Counted from the stretch's first letter, positions 1 to 9,979 are shown. The stretch: DNA of 64,000 nt from Lysinibacillus sp. ZYM-1 (GCF_001308875.1 NZ_KQ465125.1:22110-86109); one strand, 5' to 3'. The notes: generated from the letters alone by a model not told the origin. Program-made: numbers and translations.

Positions 1-688
1 TGTTATTTTTCATATATTCCAAATAGTTACGTTCATAAATCCGACTTTGACCATAGCTATTACTTAAAACTTCATACAACGTATCTGCATCAATCCCCAT
101 TTTTTCACCAAGTACAATCGTTTCAGCGACAGCCTCAGTATAAAACCCAATCATTAGATTATTTAATAATTTAAGACGAGTACCAACACTTGAAGATAAA
201 CCAAGGTGATAGACATTCTTTCCGACTATTCCGAATATTCCAGTTGCACTTTCATAATCTTCCTTGTCACCACCAACCATTATCGTTAAGGTAGCGTTTA
301 CAGCTCCTATGACCCCACCACTTACTGGTGCTCCTAAATATCGTAATCCCAACACTTTTGCTTCTTTATGTAACGAATCATTCAAGTCGGGATTGACAGT
401 ACTAAAGTCAATGAGTAAGGCACCTTTCTTAGCATGACGTAAAATACCTTGCTCTGACAGATACACCATTTCTACAATTTGAGGGGTTGGCAAGCTAGTC
501 ATCACCACATCACATTGCATGGCAATATCCTTTGCAGTCTCAAGACCCATACCGCCAGCTGCTGTAAATTGCTCCATAGCTTTCGCATTTGTATCAAAGC
601 CATACACCTCATAGTTTGCCTTTAATAAATTAATAGACATTGGTAATCCCATATTTCCTAAGCCGATAAAACCTAACTTCTCCTTCAT
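1..688 (-). CDS. NAD(P)-dependent beta-hydroxyacid dehydrogenase (3-hydroxyisobutyrate dehydrogenase family), 3' end outside window
   Basis: The reading frame starts with ATG at 688 behind a GGGGGAG-type ribosome binding site and runs off the left edge, so about 229 residues are visible. The N-terminus LGFIGLGNMGLPMS is the GxGxxG dinucleotide-binding loop, and GAPVSGGVIGA is the substrate-binding DxxxSGG-like signature. LKLLNNLMIGF carries the catalytic Lys region (K-x3-N). The family reversibly oxidises beta-hydroxyacids such as 3-hydroxyisobutyrate, tartronate semialdehyde or 6-phosphogluconate analogues in the cytoplasm; the substrate here cannot be told. It is divergent from a TetR regulator that may control it. 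A second member of the family lies at 10913-11779. Confidence 0.85.
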   Translation of the reverse strand, partial: MKEKLGFIGLGNMGLPMSINLLKANYEVYGFDTNAKAMEQFTAAGGMGLETAKDIAMQCDVVMTSLPTPQIVEMVYLSEQGILRHAKKGALLIDFSTVNPDLNDSLHKEAKVLGLRYLGAPVSGGVIGAVNATLTIMVGGDKEDYESATGIFGIVGKNVYHLGLSSSVGTRLKLLNNLMIGFYTEAVAETIVLGEKMGIDADTLYEVLSNSYGQSRIYERNYLEYMKNN

Positions 689-767
689 TTAGAACTCCCC
701 CAATCCTTGAAAAATTCAGCAATAATGCTGGATGATACACTAGCCAACTCCAATTTTTTGTCGTAAC

Positions 768-815
768 ATTATAAACGAGCTATTTTAACGACTCCGGTCA
801 TTGACCTCGGTCAAT
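768..815. promoter_or_regulatory. Divergent promoter region with candidate TetR operator
   Basis: A perfect inverted repeat ATTGACC-TC-GGTCAAT sits at 800-815, with a further half-site (TGACCGG on the minus strand) next to it. On the minus strand a TATAAT (768-773) follows about 27 bases downstream and fits a -10 box for the dehydrogenase gene, but no good -35 is seen. The length and symmetry are typical of TetR operators. That the TetR protein at 926 binds here is inference from divergent placement. Confidence 0.45.
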
Positions 816-925
816 TAAATCATAATCAAAAGAAATCCATCTCGTCAATTAAAAATTTTATATTTTCAGAATTTTTATATTAATAAATATTTTACAATAC
901 TTAATATTGGAGGTAATTCGCTACA

Positions 926-1537
926 ATGGATTCACTAACGAGCAGACAAAAAAAGGCATTAGAAACGCGTGATAAATTATTAAAAACATCATTAGATTTA
1001 TTTAACAAATTTGGATTTGAACACGTCAGTGTTGAACAAATTACAAAAACTTGTCATGTTTCAAAGGGTACATTTTATACACATTTCCCTTCTAAATATG
1101 ATGTTATTTTAGAGAAATTTAAGGAACTAGATAGTTTTTACAGCACTGTTGAAAAAAATATTGGCCATACATTACCAGCAAGTGAAAAAATTTTATTAGT
1201 GTATCAGGAACAAATGAGGTATTTAACAAATGTTGTGGGTAAGGACCTGTTGCGCACTGTGTATACTGCTGCAATGACAGACCATGTTAAACAGGATCAC
1301 TATTTAATCAATCGGGAACGCAAGATCTTTCAAATTATGAATACTTATATCGAGGAAGGCCTACTACAAGGTGAATTTAGACATGATTTATCAGCTACTA
1401 AAATTCAAGCAATCATACAACGTTGTATGCGTGCCAACGTTTATGATTGGTTAATCCACAGTGAAGATTTTGATCTCGTTGCTGAAATGAACCAATTTAC
1501 AGCGATTGTGTTGAATGGCATCAAAAGCGTCAAATAA
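926..1537 (+). CDS. TetR/AcrR family transcriptional regulator
   Basis: 203 residues, ATG start behind TTGGAGGT. Residues about 10-58 form the TetR helix-turn-helix: ALETRDKLLKTSLDLFNKFGF, VSVEQITKTCHVSKGTFYTHFPSK, with the usual GTFYxHFxxK recognition-helix end. The C-terminal ligand domain is not diagnostic. It is probably a ligand-responsive repressor of the divergent dehydrogenase gene, through the palindrome at 800-815. The gene is convergent with the GGDEF/EAL gene downstream. Confidence 0.85.
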   Translation: MDSLTSRQKKALETRDKLLKTSLDLFNKFGFEHVSVEQITKTCHVSKGTFYTHFPSKYDVILEKFKELDSFYSTVEKNIGHTLPASEKILLVYQEQMRYLTNVVGKDLLRTVYTAAMTDHVKQDHYLINRERKIFQIMNTYIEEGLLQGEFRHDLSATKIQAIIQRCMRANVYDWLIHSEDFDLVAEMNQFTAIVLNGIKSVK

Positions 1538-1541
1538 AAAA

Positions 1542-1574
1542 GTAGCACTTCATCTCTTTAGTGATGAGTGCTAC
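1542..1574 (-). terminator. Rho-independent terminator of the ppx-ppk-GGDEF/EAL operon
   Basis: A 12-13 bp stem (GTAGCACTTCATC / GATGAGTGCTAC) is followed on the minus strand by a run of Ts, just after the stop of the GGDEF/EAL gene. Confidence 0.8.
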
Positions 1575-1581
1575 ATGTAAA

Positions 1582-3588
1582 CTAGCTGACAAAATATTTT
1601 TGAACAATTGTTTCAACTGGTAATGGTTTATTATATAAATAACCTTGTCCTTTTTGACAATGATGGCGCTTGAGAAAATCGACTTGTATGAGCTCCTCAA
1701 TTCCTTCCGCAATTACCTCTAACCCTAAATTATGAGACATCGAAATAATAGCTTTAATGATAGCCTCATTTTTGTCATCTTTAGCGATATCACGAATAAA
1801 CGATTGATCGATTTTTATGATATCTATTGGGTAACGCTTCAGATAACTTAATGATGAATAGCCTGTTCCAAAGTCATCTACCGACACATATACCCCTAAT
1901 TGCTTCAGTTCTGTAAGAATCGAAAATGTTTCATGAACATTTGTCATAGAGCTTTCTGTTATTTCTACTTCCAGTAGTTCAGGTGGCACTTCGTATTTCT
2001 TCAAAGCCGCCTTTATTTTTCGGGCAAAGTTTTCTTTCCTAAACTGTTTTGGTGATATATTGACAGCTATGCGTACAGGACGATAACCTTTCGATTGCCA
2101 TTCTTTTTGATGTCGACAAACCTCGTCAATAATCCAATCACCAATTTCAATAATTAACCCTGAAGCCTCCGCAATAGGAATAAATTGTGCAGGTGACACA
2201 AAGCCAAATTTGCGGTTATTCCATCGCAATAAAGCTTCAAAACTGTTGATACTATTATTTGTTAAATCCATCTGTGGTTGGAGATGGAGACTGAGCTCAT
2301 TAAATTCAATAGCACGGCGTAGATGAGCCTCCATTAAAGCTTCATTTGGGAAAATTGCTGTCATATCTTCACGATAATAACGATAATGAGATCGTCCATG
2401 TTCTTTAACAGAAAATAATGCTTTATCGGCTTTCCTTACAAGTGTCTCTAAATCCTTCCCATCTGCTGGACTAAGGGAGATACCCACTGAAACGCTAATA
2501 AAATATTCTTGTTCATCTATCATAAATGGCTGTTTTAAAATATCCAAGATGGCATTAGCAGTAAGTTCAATTTTTTGAATAGTTGCATCTTTTAGCACAA
2601 AAATAAACTCATCACTGTTATAGCGATAAAGCGAACATTTTGAATAGCATAGCTCATTAAGTCTTTGGCTAAACATACGCATGAGCTCATCTCCCTTACT
2701 TTCACCTAGGGATTCATTAAACTTTTTAAAACGATCAATATCCACTAAAATAAGGGCTGCTTGCTTGTGCTCCTGCTTTTTGTCATTTAGATGATGTAGC
2801 CAATGCTCCTTAAATGCCTTGCGATTCCAAATACCTGTCAATTCATCCATCAAGGCTAGGTAATAAAATGCCTCATGATCATTCATAAATGAATTTGCAT
2901 CTTTAACAAATAGATGGACACCTATCACCACACCATTATAATAGGTTGGGTGAGTTCGTAAGTAAAAAGGCTCTTTACTTAGCAATTGGTCCTTAAATAA
3001 GCACTTCGGCATACCAAAAGCTGAACCTTCAATTGTTTTGGCAAACAATAATTTAAACTCGTTAATATATTTACTTTCCAATAATGAAAAAATATCTCGT
3101 CCTATTAGGCTGTGCTTCTCTTTAGATAGTGCTGAGGTAACAGCAACATTTTGATGAATAATCCGACCTTGTAAATCTACCGTTAGCACAGGATCCACAT
3201 GCTGTTCCACATATTGTAAATATGGTTTTTCTTCTATTTTTATTTCTCTCAAAATAACGGCAACCATTGAGTTAGAAAAATGTTGTACATGAATCGCAAA
3301 TGCTCGTTCATGAAGACCGGTACCTAATTTCAGGACATGCTGTGTATGGACTTCTTCGTTTAGAAAATTCGACAACTGCAGCCAGCATTGTTTGGTAAAA
3401 AAACGTTCAGCGTTCGTAGCTGCCTTATCTTGCAGCTCCATAAATGATAGTAGTTTATCATTAAAATCAACGACCTCGAATGCCTTCTTATCAACTTTTC
3501 TCAAACAGATGACTGCATCAAATGGATTCATTTGAATGAGTTGTTGATAATCTGCAAATGGCGCTACACTCTCTCTATATTTTTTCAT
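1582..3588 (-). CDS. PAS-GGDEF-EAL protein, probable cyclic-di-GMP phosphodiesterase
   Basis: About 668 residues from the ATG at 3588, which has GAGGG just upstream; a GTG 12 bases earlier has no ribosome binding site. The N-terminal part looks like one or two PAS folds (around residues 20-230), followed by a GGDEF domain starting at DELTGIWNRKAFKEHW. Its catalytic motif is degenerate (RYNSDEF instead of GGDEF), so cyclase activity is unlikely. The C-terminal EAL domain keeps EALLRW, the DDFGTGYSS loop and IKIDQSFI, so it probably hydrolyses c-di-GMP. No membrane segment is evident. It lies 29 bases after ppk on the same strand, which suggests co-transcription with polyphosphate genes. Confidence 0.85.
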   Translation of the reverse strand: MKKYRESVAPFADYQQLIQMNPFDAVICLRKVDKKAFEVVDFNDKLLSFMELQDKAATNAERFFTKQCWLQLSNFLNEEVHTQHVLKLGTGLHERAFAIHVQHFSNSMVAVILREIKIEEKPYLQYVEQHVDPVLTVDLQGRIIHQNVAVTSALSKEKHSLIGRDIFSLLESKYINEFKLLFAKTIEGSAFGMPKCLFKDQLLSKEPFYLRTHPTYYNGVVIGVHLFVKDANSFMNDHEAFYYLALMDELTGIWNRKAFKEHWLHHLNDKKQEHKQAALILVDIDRFKKFNESLGESKGDELMRMFSQRLNELCYSKCSLYRYNSDEFIFVLKDATIQKIELTANAILDILKQPFMIDEQEYFISVSVGISLSPADGKDLETLVRKADKALFSVKEHGRSHYRYYREDMTAIFPNEALMEAHLRRAIEFNELSLHLQPQMDLTNNSINSFEALLRWNNRKFGFVSPAQFIPIAEASGLIIEIGDWIIDEVCRHQKEWQSKGYRPVRIAVNISPKQFRKENFARKIKAALKKYEVPPELLEVEITESSMTNVHETFSILTELKQLGVYVSVDDFGTGYSSLSYLKRYPIDIIKIDQSFIRDIAKDDKNEAIIKAIISMSHNLGLEVIAEGIEELIQVDFLKRHHCQKGQGYLYNKPLPVETIVQKYFVS

Positions 3589-3617
3589 TCTATCCCTCAC
3601 TAAGTAGCGTGTTTGCT

Positions 3618-5774
3618 TTATTCTTCGTCCAGCGTAGGCTTTAATGCATCCTGTAAGAAAATCTCCTGACTATTCAACGGATCTTCACTACGATCAAAAT
3701 CTTTATAATGATACTTACCATTGGAATCTTGAATACGTGCCTTAGCAGTATCCATTAATTGTGTGTTCATTATGTCAATAATACGAGTTTTTGCTTCACT
3801 TGCATATACAGGGAATAAAATTTCCACACGTTTAATCATATTACGTGTCATCATATCAGCTGAAGATAAATATACTTTATTTTCCCCATGATGATGGAAC
3901 CAATAGATTCGAGAGTGTTCAAGGAACCGACCTACTATACTTGTCACGGTAATATTATCACTAATGCCAGGAATACCAGGTCTAATACAACAAATACCAC
4001 GTATAATGAGCTCTACCTTTACACCAGCAATTGAAGCCTCATATAGCTTCATCATGAGATCTTTATCTGTCAATGAATTCATTTTGGCACGGATAAAACC
4101 ATTACCGTATTTTTTATGACAAGCAATTTCTTCATCCATTAAACGAATAAATTCGTCTCGAATATCAAAAGGTGCCACGACCAAATGATTAAATGTGGGC
4201 TTTTCGGTATAACCACTTAAATAGTTAAAGAAGTTTGTCGCATCAATACCAAACTCCTTATCTGTCGTTATTATGCCCATATCTGTATAAATTTTTGCAG
4301 TGGCATCGTTATAATTTCCTGTCCCCAGATGAACAAAACGTTCGATTTTACCATTTCGACGACTAACGACTAATGTGATTTTGGAGTGTGTTTTTAAATT
4401 ATTCATCCCATAAATAACAAGGCATCCTGCTTGTTCTAGCTGTTTTGCCCAATGCACATTATTTTCTTCATCAAATCTGGCCTTTAGTTCAACTAAGACC
4501 GTTACTTGTTTACCATTTTCCGCGGCTAGCTTCAGTGCTTGAATTATCGGTGAATTGCCACTTACTCGATATAATGTTTGTTTAATTGCTAATACATTCG
4601 GATTGACTGCTGCCTCTGAGATAAAATCAACGATTGGTGCGAATGATTCATATGGATGATGGAAAAAGATATCTTGTTGAAGTGCTTTTTCAAAAATATT
4701 TTCATCGGATTGTAAGTCTAAAGGTGGTTGTGGAATAAAGCTTTCATACTCAAGATGTTCACGACCAACAGCTATGCCTTTGACAAAAGAGAACATAAAA
4801 GTTAAATCTAAAGGACCATCAATATGAAAAACATCATTTTCTTCAATTTCAAATTCATCTAATAAGTATAGAAGCACTTCCTCGTTCATTTCTCCAACCC
4901 GAACTTCAAGACGGCTTCCGACTCCCCATTTTCTTTTTTTCAGCTCTTTTTCAATTTCAACGAGAAGATCCCTTGCCCCCTCTTCGTGAATCGTTAAATC
5001 TGCATTTCTTGTTAAACGGAAAGCTTGCGCTGATTTTACACTATAGCCATAAAATAGCTTCTCAATATTCGCTACAATGACATCCTCCAACAAGACAACT
5101 ACTGTTTTACCTTCTTCAGATGGCACTTTGATATAGCGATCTAAAACAGATGGGACTTGAACGATCGCGACCTTTTCACGACTTTCAAGGTCTGACTCAT
5201 CCTGTTCTAAAAGGACTAGTAAATTCAATGTTTTCCCAAGCAATGTAGGGAAGGGACGATACGCATCTACTGCTACAGGTGTTAGAACTGGGAAAATAGT
5301 TTCTGCAAACATTTCATTGATAAAAGCTTTTTGTGTGCTATTTAAATCTTTCATGTCTGCAATATGTACATTATGCTGTGGTAGTAAATCATAGATTAAA
5401 TGGCGATATACTTCAGTTTGTCGACGCACTAATGCTTGCGTACGTTCTGCAATTTTGGCTAATTGTTCTTTTGGTGTTAACCCAGATTTATTTTCAGGTT
5501 TATGGAAACCCGCACGAATTTGATCTTGTAGTCCAGCAACACGCACCATAAAAAACTCATCAAGATTCGAGCTGAATATAGCTAAAAATTTTAACCGCTC
5601 TAGCAGAGGATTATTGACATCCTCCGCTTCCTCTAACACGCGCTCATTAAAAGCAAGCCAGCTTAACTCTCGATTATTATAGTACTGAGGCTTCGCAATT
5701 TCCTCTAATAATCGACTATGATTTTCTAAAAATTCTTCCTCATTTAGCTCATTATTCGTTACTTCCGTTGTCAT
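3618..5774 (-). CDS. ppk: Polyphosphate kinase 1
   Basis: About 718 residues, the usual PPK1 length. The chosen ATG at 5774 follows AAGGGTGG by a normal distance; an in-frame TTG at 5795 lacks a site. PPK1 polymerises the gamma phosphate of ATP into inorganic polyphosphate through a phosphohistidine. Visible hallmarks are the N-terminal YYNRELSWLAFNERVLEEA, the KTHSKITLVVSRR segment with the catalytic His, FVHLGTGNYN, and the C-terminal SSADMMTRNMIKRVEILFPV. The start overlaps the 3' end of ppx by 23 bases, so the two are translationally linked. Confidence 0.95.
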   Translation of the reverse strand: MTTEVTNNELNEEEFLENHSRLLEEIAKPQYYNNRELSWLAFNERVLEEAEDVNNPLLERLKFLAIFSSNLDEFFMVRVAGLQDQIRAGFHKPENKSGLTPKEQLAKIAERTQALVRRQTEVYRHLIYDLLPQHNVHIADMKDLNSTQKAFINEMFAETIFPVLTPVAVDAYRPFPTLLGKTLNLLVLLEQDESDLESREKVAIVQVPSVLDRYIKVPSEEGKTVVVLLEDVIVANIEKLFYGYSVKSAQAFRLTRNADLTIHEEGARDLLVEIEKELKKRKWGVGSRLEVRVGEMNEEVLLYLLDEFEIEENDVFHIDGPLDLTFMFSFVKGIAVGREHLEYESFIPQPPLDLQSDENIFEKALQQDIFFHHPYESFAPIVDFISEAAVNPNVLAIKQTLYRVSGNSPIIQALKLAAENGKQVTVLVELKARFDEENNVHWAKQLEQAGCLVIYGMNNLKTHSKITLVVSRRNGKIERFVHLGTGNYNDATAKIYTDMGIITTDKEFGIDATNFFNYLSGYTEKPTFNHLVVAPFDIRDEFIRLMDEEIACHKKYGNGFIRAKMNSLTDKDLMMKLYEASIAGVKVELIIRGICCIRPGIPGISDNITVTSIVGRFLEHSRIYWFHHHGENKVYLSSADMMTRNMIKRVEILFPVYASEAKTRIIDIMNTQLMDTAKARIQDSNGKYHYKDFDRSEDPLNSQEIFLQDALKPTLDEE

Positions 5775-7317
5775 CCGTATTCCACCCTTCTTCAATAAAA
5801 TTGATTGTCATTGGAATTTTTAATGCTCGCTCTAAATGTTTTTTATGTCGGTTGGCTTGATACTTTTCAGCTGCTGCATTATTTTTCACGTAAATATTGA
5901 GCTGTACATAATCTTCTTCTGGATGCATCTCAATTGCATGTACAACATTTCGCTTAGAAACGTTTAAAGCATAGACAAATTTCAACAAGGCTCCAAAATC
6001 TCGTATTTTTCGATAATCCTCACGACTCATCCATGAGTTAAATGGAGCAGCAAATCGTTCAAAATAATCTTTGTTTTTATAGGAGGCTAGAAGGGCTAGT
6101 TTGACTCTTTCTGGGTGATTTAAACCGTCAATAGATTGATTCGCAATCAAATAAAAGGTATGTTGGCTTGCTGAGCTTAATTCGATATATTCACCGATGT
6201 TAAAAACCTTTGCAGCTTTCGATAATAACTGCAAATCTTCTGCATTATATTGTAAATAGCCTAGATGACAACATTCACGATACAATTGGTCAGCTAAATG
6301 CATCAAATAATCAACTTCTTTTTCAGTTCGACCATACTGACGAGCTAGCCTTCTGGCATTCCCTTCAAATACGTTATATTTATCAAAAGCATTCCCATCT
6401 GTCTGTAAGATCCGTTTAATGATTAATCCCTCACGTAATCCCTTCTTAGTGAGCTGGAATGACTTGCTTCCGACAACGTCCATCAACACTCTAAATACCT
6501 CTAATGCAGGCAATATAATATCAGCACGATCAGATGAAAGGCCATCCAGTTGCTTCAATTCTTGGAAGCTTAATTGGCCTAAAAACAAGCTTAAATCATC
6601 TAAATTTTCTTTTGTCATTTCGTAACCATGGACACTGGCAATAGGGTAGTCATGCTTTTGTTGATGAATTTGTGCGATATTTCGTGCACTACCGCCAATT
6701 GCAATGATTGGTAAACCAACATTCTGAATCCAAGATAGTGTTTGAAATTGCTCTTTAATAAAGGCGATGAGTTCCTTTTTTTCACTGCTATTAATGATGT
6801 CCCCCTTCACAAAACGTTGCTTTAGAGAAACTGTCCCGAATGGAAAACTGTGTGATTGCTGAATTTCTTTATTTTCAAACAGCGTAATTTCGGTACTACC
6901 ACCACCAATATCAATGGTCACTGCCGATTTTGTGCCACTGGAATAAGCAACAGCTACATAGCCAAAGTAAGCTTCCTCTTCTTCTGATAAAAGTTCAATT
7001 TGGATACCCGTTTGTTCTTTCATCTCTGAAATTATTTGGTCTCGATTTGTTGCTTGACGGATGGCGGCTGTTGCAGCTGCTTTTACATCTGTCACTTCAA
7101 AATCTTCTAACATTGCTTTAAATGTTAATAAAGTCTCCACTAACACTTGAATACCTTCTTGAGACATCTCTCCAGAGGGTAGTATATATGTACGCAAACG
7201 TGCTACCGTTTTAATATTTCCAAGTTCATGAAGCCCTTCTTCATTGTTGTATTGATATAACACTAAGCGAATGGTATTGGAGCCGATATCAATAATAGCT
7301 GTTTTTAGTTCATTCAA
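5752..7317 (-). CDS. ppx: Exopolyphosphatase (Ppx/GppA family)
   Basis: 521 residues if translation begins at the TTG at 7317, which is preceded by AAGGATG at good spacing; an upstream TTG at 7344 would add nine residues without a clear site. The N-terminal IIDIGSNTIRLVLYQ and TIDIGGGSTEITLF are the two phosphate-binding loops of the ASKHA fold, and AIGGSARNIAQI follows. The C-terminal HD-like region fits the long Ppx form. It releases phosphate from polyphosphate ends, opposing ppk. First gene of the ppx-ppk-GGDEF/EAL cluster. Confidence 0.93.
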   Translation of the reverse strand: MNELKTAIIDIGSNTIRLVLYQYNNEEGLHELGNIKTVARLRTYILPSGEMSQEGIQVLVETLLTFKAMLEDFEVTDVKAAATAAIRQATNRDQIISEMKEQTGIQIELLSEEEEAYFGYVAVAYSSGTKSAVTIDIGGGSTEITLFENKEIQQSHSFPFGTVSLKQRFVKGDIINSSEKKELIAFIKEQFQTLSWIQNVGLPIIAIGGSARNIAQIHQQKHDYPIASVHGYEMTKENLDDLSLFLGQLSFQELKQLDGLSSDRADIILPALEVFRVLMDVVGSKSFQLTKKGLREGLIIKRILQTDGNAFDKYNVFEGNARRLARQYGRTEKEVDYLMHLADQLYRECCHLGYLQYNAEDLQLLSKAAKVFNIGEYIELSSASQHTFYLIANQSIDGLNHPERVKLALLASYKNKDYFERFAAPFNSWMSREDYRKIRDFGALLKFVYALNVSKRNVVHAIEMHPEEDYVQLNIYVKNNAAAEKYQANRHKKHLERALKIPMTINFIEEGWNTDDNGSNE

Positions 7318-7375
7318 ATAATCACATCCTTCATACATCTTCAATTTATTTTGTTCACATTATGTAGACCTATAC

Positions 7376-7406
7376 AAAAAGTCGGATCCTTTAAAGGCAT
7401 CCGACT
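7376..7406 (-). terminator. Terminator after cheV
   Basis: Stem AGTCGGAT..ATCCGACT around a TTTAAA loop region, followed on the minus strand by five Ts. It lies between cheV and ppx. Confidence 0.75.
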
Positions 7407-7477
7407 TTACTTTCATTTATTTATACTTTCAGGATACCCATTATTAAAATTGTGAAGTATCATATAAGCCACAATCA

Positions 7478-8380
7478 TTACAGAATCAATTGGTCAACGC
7501 GTAGGATGAGCTCTGCAATTTCTGGCTTACTAATTTGATCCTCTGCTCCTACCTGATCACCTTTATGACGAAGATCATCAGTAATTAGACTTGAGAAAAT
7601 AATAACCGGAAGCTTTTGAAGATCTGGATGCTCTTTGATTTTTCTTGTCAAATGATGACCATCCATTTGTGGCATTTCAATATCAGTTACGACTAATTGG
7701 ATATGCTCTGCAATATCACTACCACTCTTCGCAATTCCTTCTAAGTATTCATAAGCATCACGGCCATTTTCAAAGAATTCAACATTGTCATAGCCAGCTT
7801 CACTCATCGTATCGAATAATAACTTACGTAATAATGGCGAATCCTCTGCAATTAAAATACGTTTTCCAGAACGTTCACGTTTGCCTAGCTTTTTAACAGA
7901 TTCCACACTTATGCCCGATTCAGGATTAATATCCACCATAATTCTTTCGAAATCGAGTAGTAGAATCATTTGTTCATTTTGTTTAATAACGCCAATTACT
8001 TGTGATGTTCCACCTTGATACATATCTGAAGGTTTTTCAATTTGATTCCAAGATATACGATGAATTTGTGTCACGTTATCCACATGGAACACTACACGTT
8101 GCTTATTAAATTCAGCAACAATATATTTTTGTTGTGGATTACGCTCAGTGCCTTGAATTCCTAATACTCGTAACATATCCACAACTGGTAATACTTCACC
8201 TCGTAATTGAATGATTCCTTCTACATGCGGGTGCGCGTGTGGAATAAATGTTACTGGGATCGGTTGAATGATTTCTTTTACTTTAATAACATTGATACCA
8301 AATTTATTGTTAGCCACTTCAAATTCAACAATCTCTAGCTCATTTGTGCCACTTTCTAATAATATTCCTTTATGTTCCAA
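7478..8380 (-). CDS. cheV: Chemotaxis coupling protein CheV (CheW-receiver fusion)
   Basis: 300 residues; TTG start at 8380 behind AAAGGAG. Residues about 15-155 form a CheW domain (VVDMLRVLG, KYIVAEFNKQRVVFHVDNV), and about 170-300 a response-regulator receiver domain with RILIAEDSPLLRKLL, the phospho-acceptor Asp in LVVTDIEMPQMDG, and the Lys in ISKPE. CheV couples chemoreceptors to CheA and works in adaptation in Bacillus. It is monocistronic here, with its own terminator and no other chemotaxis genes nearby. Confidence 0.95.
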   Translation of the reverse strand: MEHKGILLESGTNELEIVEFEVANNKFGINVIKVKEIIQPIPVTFIPHAHPHVEGIIQLRGEVLPVVDMLRVLGIQGTERNPQQKYIVAEFNKQRVVFHVDNVTQIHRISWNQIEKPSDMYQGGTSQVIGVIKQNEQMILLLDFERIMVDINPESGISVESVKKLGKRERSGKRILIAEDSPLLRKLLFDTMSEAGYDNVEFFENGRDAYEYLEGIAKSGSDIAEHIQLVVTDIEMPQMDGHHLTRKIKEHPDLQKLPVIIFSSLITDDLRHKGDQVGAEDQISKPEIAELILRVDQLIL

Positions 8381-8445
8381 TGCAATCCCGCTCCTTTCTC
8401 TACTTCTATTTATAATTCAATTGTATCATAGGCAATACATTTCTC

Positions 8446-9768
8446 CTACTTGCTATTTCCATTTTTATCATTAACTTTTAGATGTACCAATAGGCCGATA
8501 ACTGTCATCACAATTAACGTTGATAATGCGACACGGCTAGCAAGAGTACCATAATCCTTCATCCACAAAGTAACTGTCCCATATACGGCTGGTCCGATAA
8601 TGGATGATACTTTCCCTGAAAAAGCAAACAACCCAAAAAACTGTCCACGTTTCTCGTCTGGTGACAATTCAATAATATAGGTCCTAGATGTTACCCACAT
8701 AGAACCAAGTGATATACCAAATAGACTACCAGCAAGCCAAAACATCCATTGTGCTGTTGCAAAAACAGCAAACACCAAAGCGACAATCATAATCAGTGCT
8801 ACCATCGTAATGGCACGTTTAGCACCTATTGATTTTGTAATATAACCAAATGCCAAAGAGCCAATAATCGTTGAGACAGTTGAGACCAAATAAAGAATGA
8901 TAAATTGACCAGAACTAAAACCAACAATGGCAGTGGCATATACAGCCATCATAGCAATCGTAGTAGCGATGGCATCATTCAAAAAGAAATAAGCTATCAT
9001 AAAAGTAAAGATCGCCTTATATTGCTTCATATCCTTGAATGTTTGAATAATTTCTTTATAGCCATCAAAAAATTTCATGGACTTCCGCTGTGATTTTGGG
9101 ATTGGTGTATCTTTATTAATCAAAAATAACGGCAGTGAGAATAATAAATACAATATTGCCGTTGGTATAAATGCACGATGAAAATCACTGCTGCCTACAT
9201 ACAAATAAACGAGTAATCCAAAAAGTGTACCCAGATACCCAATTGCAACACCATAGCCAGAAATCAGTGGCATTTCTTCTTTCGTTCCTAAATCCCCCAT
9301 CATTGAATCATAGAATACTAGACTGGAATTAAAGAAAAACTTTGCAATCACAAAACTTGCCACCACTAAAAACAGACTAAGTGGTACGCCTGAGTAATGA
9401 GTTGTTGTCTGTAGATTAGCAAATATCCCCATCATAAAAGTAAACAAAATGGAAATGGAAGCAAACCAGACAATAAATCTCTTTTTATAGCCAGTGTTAT
9501 CAATCCATACCCCGAAAAGTGGAGAGAATATTACAAGCAATAAGCTGGCAATAGCATTAGCGTACGAAATAAAGGTACTCGCTACTTGTTGCATGACTTC
9601 ATTTGTCCCTAACACCTCATCCATATAAAACGGGAAAAAAATCGTATTAATATTTGAAGAAAAAATCGTATTGGCAAAATCATAGAAAGCCCATGAAAGT
9701 ATCGGTAATGATAAGTATATCGCTAACTGACTTCGATGCTGGACATCTATTGCTGGACTCTTTTTCAT
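8446..9768 (-). CDS. MFS transporter, UMF1/Atg22-like
   Basis: 440 residues with about 12 hydrophobic segments and start ATG behind GGGAGGG. The N-terminal SWAFYDFANTIFSSNINTIFFPFYM and the SRTYIIELSPDEKRGQFFGLFAFSGKVSSIIGP loop are typical of the UMF1 (Atg22-like) branch of the major facilitator superfamily. These are inner-membrane permeases, often thought to export amino acids or metabolites; the substrate is not predictable. No linked enzyme or regulator points to a function. Confidence 0.8.
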   Translation of the reverse strand: MKKSPAIDVQHRSQLAIYLSLPILSWAFYDFANTIFSSNINTIFFPFYMDEVLGTNEVMQQVASTFISYANAIASLLLVIFSPLFGVWIDNTGYKKRFIVWFASISILFTFMMGIFANLQTTTHYSGVPLSLFLVVASFVIAKFFFNSSLVFYDSMMGDLGTKEEMPLISGYGVAIGYLGTLFGLLVYLYVGSSDFHRAFIPTAILYLLFSLPLFLINKDTPIPKSQRKSMKFFDGYKEIIQTFKDMKQYKAIFTFMIAYFFLNDAIATTIAMMAVYATAIVGFSSGQFIILYLVSTVSTIIGSLAFGYITKSIGAKRAITMVALIMIVALVFAVFATAQWMFWLAGSLFGISLGSMWVTSRTYIIELSPDEKRGQFFGLFAFSGKVSSIIGPAVYGTVTLWMKDYGTLASRVALSTLIVMTVIGLLVHLKVNDKNGNSK

Positions 9769-9940
9769 AAAACCCTCCCTTACATTCTCTATAATAATCC
9801 ATTAATTTCTCTTCGTAATAAAAAATACCTTTTTTTAAAGAAAATTAATATTATTTACAATATAACAGTAAATTCATTGAAACATAACTGCTAAAAGATC
9901 CATTAATATGAACCTTTGTCAAGCCTTCTCTAGGAAAAAC

Positions 9941-9979
9941 AAAAAAGATATCCAAGCCCCTCACTTGGATATCTTTTTT
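9941..9979. terminator. Bidirectional terminator
   Basis: A long A/T-flanked hairpin (AAAAAGATATCCAAG / CTTGGATATCTTTTT) works in both directions. It lies just after the HxlR gene on the minus strand. Confidence 0.85.
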
